Assembly (NCBI GenBank): GCA_917880885.1
Contig: OU862906.1
Span: forward strand, 59,252,665-59,316,664
Direction: 5' to 3'
DNA from: Limnephilus marmoratus
Taxonomy: Eukaryota > Arthropoda > Insecta > Trichoptera > Limnephilidae
DNA length: 64,000 nucleotides
In this document: piece after piece, positions 57,856-64,000 of the stretch
How the letters are laid out: each line of letters begins with the position of its first letter
Numbering within the stretch: position 1 is the stretch's first letter
Translations under genes and position numbers: made by a program
Notes under the pieces: generated by a model
What the model saw: only the letters and a program-made list of their open reading frames with translations
Told to the model about the DNA's origin: nothing
Database searches by the model: none

Positions 57856-59049
57856 CATTTTCCTGGGGTACTTTGAAAGCACCTAGTAAATCCATGTTTC
57901 AAAAGCAGAGCTAACATTTACTTAGCTTCTGTAAGGTAACAAAATGCTAGATTGTACTCTTAAACTATACAAAATTATGTTATTTACCTTCATTTTCGAA
58001 GGTATTATTTATGGAATACCAACGACCTGTCTATAATTCTGATTTAAAATCCACCTTTTAAACAAGAATCTCAATCAGGTTCGCATGGCCGATGGCTGAG
58101 GCATAGCATGCGACCTATCCCACTCTCTCAAACGCCAAAAGGTCGGCCTAAATCACCATAGACCCTTTAAAGGTCGGCCCGTTTTATATTCCTGGAATAA
58201 CGTACATCGTTAACACTGCTATAGATTGTAATTAATGAATCCTGTGGCGGTAAGGATGCTAAATACCTGCCGAGTAATTATTAGCCGGAAGAGTAATAAC
58301 ATCGATAAATAACTGTACTACCTCGGTATAAGAAACTTCAGGAACAAATCCCTGGTAAAACTAAGTGAAAAACATCCTATCGAACATTTCATGGAAGGAG
58401 TTAACATAAGAATGCACAACTATCGAAGAAATTCTAGATTGAGAAGAAATAGCTGTGCTAGATTATCTTGAAAATCGAGCATTGAGAATACTGTTTGAGA
58501 GAAATTGATGCTTTGGCAGAAACTTGTGTGGACTATTTTAAAACCTCTGTAAAAGCGATCCTTGTAAATAAAAGAATGGCAGCATTTTTTTTCTTTTTCA
58601 TTTTTAACCTCTCAACTATGGAAATCAGTTCGCAACTGCGCTTTAGGAAAATTAAATCACTCTTTTCCTTAAAAAATTCCTGGTGTTGAAAATTGTTCCT
58701 GGTGTTAAATCATGCTTATGAGTAAATCAAAACCGTTGACCACTGGAACCACGCATCAAATATAATATTATTAGCAGTGTTGATGTAACTCAAGAAAATC
58801 GTTGAAACCTTGCAGACATTTATATTCATTAAAAAACCCTTCTACAGAAACGGGCGGTTCGTCTGATAGATTCTCCTGTCTCAGCAAGCGGATTGCAATA
58901 TTTAGAACGCAGGCGACAGGTAGGTATGCTGTTCTACCGGTATTCTATAGAAGATGCTCAAAGGAACTATCGCCCCTGATAGCACCGGTGCGTAGTCAGG
59001 AAACGTGCCTAACGCGCGCCAACGCACCCACAATACGTACACATTTGTC
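57856..59049. other. Unassigned
   Basis: Short frames without family features. The GC-richer part 58840-59040 may be old LINE sequence upstream of the tail at 59050. Confidence 0.35.
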
Positions 59050-59290
59050 ACTTGTGACATTTGTTACCTGAGAACGACTCGTTCTTGAGTTAAATAGCTC
59101 CCTTCTACAACATGGGTCTCTTCAAGACTCATGTTCACTTCTACAACATGGGTCTCTTCAAGACTCATGTTCACTTCTTCATATCATCTAAAAGACCCTC
59201 CACCTAATATATTCAAAGATGAAAAGATTCCCCCGAGGGAAATTATTTTCCTCAGGGCCTACTGTGTGGAATTAATGTTAAAAAAAAAAT
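59050..59290 (+). pseudogene. Decayed LINE 3' end with SINE B-type tail
   Basis: YNMGLFKTHVHF-type codons appear twice because the 39-base ttctacaacatgggtctctt unit is duplicated (59103 and 59142). Then gaccctccacctaatat, ttttcctcagggcctactgt and an A-run follow. Confidence 0.55.
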
Positions 59291-59548
59291 TATGTAAAAA
59301 AAAATCACGTGAAATTCAACACAGACACATTCTCCCACGCAAAACCTATAAAAATGTTTTTTTTTTAATATAAATTTTCAGTTTAAATTAGAAGAATAAA
59401 TTACAACGAACCGTAAATTGATGACTTGTATGTTATAAATTTTACCATTTTCGTAAGATTAAATATTTATTATGGTTGTATCGATTCGTGGGTTAGGTAC
59501 AACAGTTAGATTTTTTTCCTTCAGCTTGATTTTCTTTTCTTGGTTCAA

Positions 59549-59605
59549 AGGTGTTGGTTGTTTAATAAATACCGGGGTGGTGGTACCCATACCCGCCTCC
59601 CGTGT
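59549..59605 (-). repeat. SINE B 5' end fragment
   Basis: ggtgttggttgtttaataaa, then gtggtacccatacccgcctcc, the 5' terminus of SINE B in minus orientation. Confidence 0.55.
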
Positions 59606-59639
59606 CTGTTATTTTTGTAATACGAAAAATGGATATAAA

Positions 59640-59985
59640 AAAGGCCTACCCCCTCCCCCCCTTCACCACCTCTGATCCCCTCCCTGCACCCCCTTCTGAT
59701 CCCCCCCCTGATGCACCCCCCTTCTTATCCCTCCCCCTCCTCAGCAACCCCCTCCACCTCATCTCAGCACTGCCTCATCCTCCCTCGGTTGGGAGCTGTT
59801 GGGACTCTTGTGCGGTATTCACATAACATATATAACAATAATTTAAAATAAAAAGATATTTTAAAAAAAATAATAATTTAAGCAGTTGGTACTGTTGTGC
59901 GGTATTCACTTAACAATAATTTAGAATAAAAAAATAAAAATTTCGGAGCAGTTGGGACGCTTCTGCGGTATTCACAATATATGAA
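59640..59985 (+). repeat. SINE A 3' part with tail in triplicate
   Basis: A long C/T-rich tract, then the tail gttgggactcttgtgcggta (59798), repeated in altered form at about 59883 (gttgtgcggtattcact) and 59948 (gggacgcttctgcggtattc), separated by AT-rich linkers. Confidence 0.6.
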
Positions 59986-59998
59986 TTGGCTTACTCTA

Positions 59999-60830
59999 TC
60001 ACCACCTCACGGTTCTAATACAAAAATGTCATAGAATATACAAACACTTCACGCCTCACCACCTCATACATTTGTCCCAAACTATGCGTGACATGACATG
60101 TTTTTTTTTTTACAGTGAATACCGCACAAGAATCTCAACTGCTCCCGTCTGGAGCCAGTGAGACTATGGCATCCCCAATTGGGGTATGTTGTGAGGCTGA
60201 AGGTAGTGGGGAGGGGAAGGAGGTGGGGAAGAAGAAGGTTGGGAAGTACCTGGCTATTCAGATCTGGTCACTAAACACGGCTAAAGCCATTTTCAAGCAA
60301 CGTTTCAATTCTGAATGGTGGTCTTACACCAGGGCGATACTGATAGTATCTTCCAATCTGGAACATGCCGCAAATATACTATATATTATTTTTAATTAAT
60401 TAATTAATTGATATAACACAAATTAATCAAATAAAATTTATTTGCGCATGCCGGGTTCGAACCCGCGACCTCCGGATTGTGAGTCAAGAGTCTTACCCAC
60501 TGGACTACGGAGGTCGTAGTTTACATGTAGTTTAATACATCAACCACCTCACACCTCACCTCATATTTGTCCCATACGTGACAACGTGACATGACATATA
60601 GTCCAATACACCAACCACCTCACACCTCACCTCATATTTGTCCCGTACATGACATGAATGTAGTCCAACAAAACAAACCACCTCACACCTCATATTTGTC
60701 CCTCCTTCATATTTGTCCCCCTTTCATATTTGTAGTAATACAAAGAAAAAGAGTTGGTACAAATACATATTGTGAGGTGGGGGGACATTTTACGTGTTTG
60801 TATGGGACATTTGAGGTGCCTTTTGTATGA
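59999..60830. repeat. CACCTCA...TTTGTCCC tandem repeat split by SINE A
   Basis: accacctcacacctcacc and catatttgtccc recur at 60543, 60613 and 60677. Similar units lie left of the SINE at 60003 and 60058. Confidence 0.7.
60101..60517 (-). repeat. SINE A, full length (about 417 bp)
   Basis: Best-preserved copy. The minus strand starts with a tRNA head (60516-60443: GTAGTCCAGTGGGTAAGAC A-box, GGGTTCGAACCC B-box), then an AT-rich link with an ATTA repeat, ggcatgttccag, the conserved middle, and ends GTGCGGTATTCACTGT plus A-run (T-run 60101-60112 on plus). Confidence 0.9.
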
Positions 60831-61971
60831 TGTACTCAACACTAAAATCAGGTACTTAACCACAAATCCCGGCGCGCTAACGGGTTAGAATAAGTCCACT
60901 AAAAGACGGAAAACGTGCACGACAGTGACATTTTATAATAAAATTTTAAATGCCGAAAGCTCTGTAGGTAATTACTCATTCATTTCGTTGAATTGGAAAT
61001 AATATATTTCTCATGTTTTTTTTCCTGATATTCGTGTTCCTAAGTTTTGTATGCAGTGAGCTGCCATTTAATTTCCTCAAAATTGCGAGTGGTTCTTGGC
61101 TTTTGGAAGTGACCCTGAACATCCCTGATTGCTTTGAAGACTATCATACCAAATAATTTTATTAGTTATTAGTAAACATGCATGTAAAAAACAAAAATTA
61201 TTATTGTTCGATTAATGAATATTATGTTTTTTGTAACTTTTTGAATAAAAATTTGGAAAAAACTTACGAAAAAAGAAAAGATTATATTTGAATCCTTATT
61301 TACACATTTTTTAATATTTTTTTTATTTTTATTTTTATGTTTTTCAATACCTTAATTCAATACGTAAACATATTTAAAAATAATAATCCATTTAAATATA
61401 TGGTTCAAAAGTTACAATAGATTTAGTAAACCAATGCAGGTTTTAAATTTTGGTACAAAATTAATTCAGTTGTGAAGGCCATTTTTTAGTTCATTTATTC
61501 TGTGGCCAATGGGTTAAGGGGAAAGGTGCAAACGGGTGCTTTTATTCAATTAAATGACAGATTTTAGCACTTCCCTGCTACTAAGCATGCCTCCCCAACC
61601 TGCCTTTGATTCTCTATATTAAATTCCACGCCAACTTGATGGTTCGCTGTGATCCCTGTCGTGTCCACAAAAGCTTAGGCAGATGATGTAGAAGGCAATA
61701 TGAGATTGGCTGACTTTGTAGGTCCACGCCCTGAGTTAATATTGTCTTTTTATAATAATTTTGCAAAACATCGCTTACCTAAGCGTTCACAGGTCCGCTA
61801 CGTACGTGTAGGATGGATTGCATCTTATGGATGGATGACTGGATCTTAACTGTTGTAAGCTTTTAAAATGCCTTTAAAAACTTTTAAAAGAAATAGTTTG
61901 ACTAAGGATTGAATCTTACTCTCCAGGGACTGACTAAAATGAGTGCCGCTAAAACCGCTAATACTATTTTT
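60831..61971. other. Unassigned
   Basis: AT-rich with T-runs; no gene or named repeat. Confidence 0.4.
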
Positions 61972-62690
61972 ACATAAGCTCCACATAGGAAAATTATTCC
62001 CATCACGATCTATGTCAGGAAGTTCTGGGAAGGAAAAGGGTAATAGGGATGGGTAGGAATCTGGGGGTCAGTATGTCCAGGAGTGCCAGAAATAGGAATC
62101 CATGCCTCTCAATGCGGTGCAAGGCAATTTTTCGAGAGAGTACGACTGGAGAAATCAAAGGGACTCCCTCAACCATTCTCTCCGGATCCGGCCTGCTATG
62201 TAGCTGGTGGGCAGACGCATCCGCCGCCAAGACCCGAACAAACAATTTGTACCGCCGCCCCGGGAACCTTTATTGGATAACCAACACCTCTGCCATAGGT
62301 CGCCCCAAGTGGTTCGCTACGTTTGGTGACTTGGCAGGGGTGCCCGGGTTCATGGGGTGAGGTTTGTCTAGGTCTTGGAGGCGGATGACCAGGACACACT
62401 GAACCCCAGATTCCTACCCACCCCTTAAACCCTTTCCTTCCCAGAACTCTCCTCTCCTTCCTTTCCTAAAAAAAACCCTCTACACAGCTGAGGAAAATAA
62501 TTTTCCTCAGGGCCTCCTGTGTGGAGCTCATGTAAAAAAAAAAAAAAACCTCACCCCGTGAACCCGGGCACCCCTACAAAATCACCAAAAGTAGCGAACC
62601 ACTTGGGATGACCTAAGGCAGAGGTGTTGGTTATCCAATAAATTGTTCCTGGGACGGCGGTACATATATCCGCCTCCCAAATTGGAAGGT
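61972..62690 (-). repeat. SINE B split by another SINE B
   Basis: The left part (61972-62243) runs from the tail acataagctccacatagg to ccgccaagacccgaacaaa. The right part (62549-62690) resumes with cctcaccccgtgaacccggg and ends at the 5' terminus near gcctcccaaatt. The two halves are contiguous within one SINE B. Confidence 0.8.
62244..62548 (+). repeat. SINE B inserted in opposite orientation
   Basis: gtaccgccgccccgggaacc at the 5' side, ggttcgctacgtttggtgac, cctcagggcctcctgtgtgg and catgt followed by a 15-base A-run. It lacks the first few 5' bases. Possible short duplication of an aacaaac-like target. Confidence 0.85.
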
Positions 62691-62912
62691 ATAAAGATTT
62701 ATTTCGTTTATGAACTGCTGTAATTTTTTAAATATGTCTTCCAATTTCATAAATATGTGTGTGTGTGGACGTGTAAGTTGATGATATAATGCATTGTCAT
62801 CGAAATGAAAAACATCGAAACTGCCGAGTTTAAGCTTGATCGGAAGTCGGTAAAGGGTTAATTTTCGCTTCCACAATTAGCATTCATTCCTTCATTCACA
62901 AAAACTTTCTAA

Positions 62913-63380
62913 TATAGACAAGAGTGGGGAGGCTACGAAGCAACCCACAAAGAGGAGACTGATTATTCTATCTCATTCTCTCGCAGACTAAATCCAATAG
63001 ATGTATGTGTTTGTCTTTTTTGAGTCGCTTTTTCGTTTTATCGAGTATCAAATCACAACGGTGCTAAAGAAGTGTTCATTTAAAAAATTCAAGTGTGCAG
63101 TGTTCGATAATATGTTTCTTCAATTAAAAAAAATAAAAGATAGAAGTTATTACACGATAAAACTACAAGTGGTAGAAGTGAAACCTTCAGAAAACTAAAG
63201 TAGACAAGAGTGAGGCGACTACGAAGCACCGCACAAAGAGGAAACCAATTATTCTATCTCATTCTCTCGCAGGTTACATGCTATAGATATAGATGGTTGG
63301 ATCCTATAGATATAGTTTGTCTCTTTTTAGTGTCTCTTTTTCGTTTCACCGAGACTTTTTCTTTTCAAAAAGTAGATAGT
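62913..63380. repeat. Tandem duplication, 285-base spacing
   Basis: tagacaagagtgaggcgact and ttctatctcattctctcgca at 63202-63272 repeat the sequence at about 62917-62987 with several changes, followed in both by tttgtctcttttt-like and tttttcgtttcaccgag-like sequence. Confidence 0.75.
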
Positions 63381-63689
63381 CGACGTGTGCGTGTGAGGTA
63401 TACAATATGTTTCCGCGCCGTTGGCAAAATGGTGGGTCCCTTTCAATGTCTATTACGTTATATTATCGGACAAACGTTATAGCAAAGGAATAGCTTCCAA
63501 CTTACTTAAGACAAGTCTAAATTTAAATTTAGTCCTGTGACACAAATGAATTGAAAACTTCAAAAAGTAAATTCCAACAACCTTTCTACGTCAAAATTTT
63601 AAAATACTACCGGGCCAGAAAAATAATTCCGGGAAATCCACCTTCACTGAGGGGGAAGCAATTTTGAATTATTTAGGTATAACTAGTTT

Positions 63690-63880
63690 AAAGTCCCCGG
63701 CGATGCCCGGGCTTTACATAGAGTTTTCTAAATCAAATGTAGACAAAATTTCATCAACCTCGGCATAAAACTGCAGATTTTCATATAAATCAAATCCGTT
63801 CAGTAGTTTTTGAGTTTATCGCGAAAAGACAGACAGACAGACGCGGCGGAGGACTTTAATTTATAATATCTAGAGATATG
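63690..63880 (+). repeat. LINE/SINE-type 3' tail
   Basis: gtccccggcgatgcccggg, aatttcatcaacctcgg, ccgttcagtagtttttgagt and agacagacagacagac are hallmarks of a widespread arthropod LINE 3' UTR class. No coding part is attached. Confidence 0.55.
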
Positions 63881-64000
63881 CTGGTGTGCTTCCATATACT
63901 TTTTTAGAGAATTAATCACGGGTTAACGTTAACAGGTTTTAAATCTTCACTGAAAAGAATATGTATTTCACTATCACTATAATATTATAAACGTGAAAAA

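Noticed and set aside
60443..60516. Functional tRNA gene
   Set aside because: It is the head of a full SINE A with body and tail attached; the acceptor stem does not close.

Overview
The window is AT-rich eukaryotic DNA made almost entirely of transposable elements and tandem repeats. I recognise no host protein-coding gene, rRNA, CRISPR array or operon. The element mix suggests an arthropod, most likely an insect: Ty3/gypsy elements, non-LTR elements of the R2 superclade and of RTE/Jockey-like groups, tRNA-derived SINEs, Helitron-like elements, hAT-like MITEs and Penelope-type CTGANGA...GAAAC motifs. That is an inference; I cannot name the order or species with confidence.

Layout. 1-4399: a minus-strand Ty3/gypsy element with one unbroken Gag-Protease-RT-RNaseH-Integrase frame that runs off the left edge, preceded by a 225-bp 5' LTR. 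5175-6088: an LTR and doubled primer-binding site of a second LTR family. 6106-6790: decayed R2-superclade LINE. 7972-12845: MITE/foldback elements and a decayed LINE. 12855-16120: an R2-superclade LINE (plus strand) broken by a SINE tail and by a second LINE (minus strand) with a 14-bp target duplication. 18190-19310: tandem duplications, tRNA-like sequences and a hammerhead-like motif. 19585-26592: a complete 7.0-kb LTR element with two 700-bp LTRs, PPT, PBS and a 4-bp AACT duplication, but no gag or pol frame (a large retrotransposon derivative, LARD). 29094-33507: two neighbouring Helitron-like non-autonomous elements with different centres. 33508-36140: an LTR/PBS relic, a palindrome and two LINE 3' fragments. 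36140-47000: two SINE families, a hAT-like MITE, tRNA-like sequences and a LINE fragment. 48193-50600: a palindrome carrying hammerhead-like cores, a 1.5-kb 9-mer minisatellite and a further hammerhead-like copy. 51198-57855: elements with tRNA-like cores and inverted ends, a SINE with a MITE in it, and a MITE. 56880-63880: SINEs, LINE tails and tandem duplications.

How the parts relate. Two SINE families recur. SINE A is about 420 bp, with a tRNA head and a tail ending in a GTGCGGTATTCAC block plus A-run. SINE B is about 330-430 bp, with a 5' GC-rich block and a tail ending in GGAGCTCATGTAAAA. The SINE B tail also occurs downstream of LINE reading-frame remnants, which points to the LINE as its mobilising partner. 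Nesting gives a relative order: the R2-type LINE is older than the LINE inside it; SINE A is older than the hAT-like MITE inside it; one SINE B is older than the SINE B inside it. The gypsy element and the 7-kb LARD look youngest, the first by its intact frame and the second by near-identical LTRs. All alignments were made by eye, so boundaries are approximate unless a target duplication is quoted.
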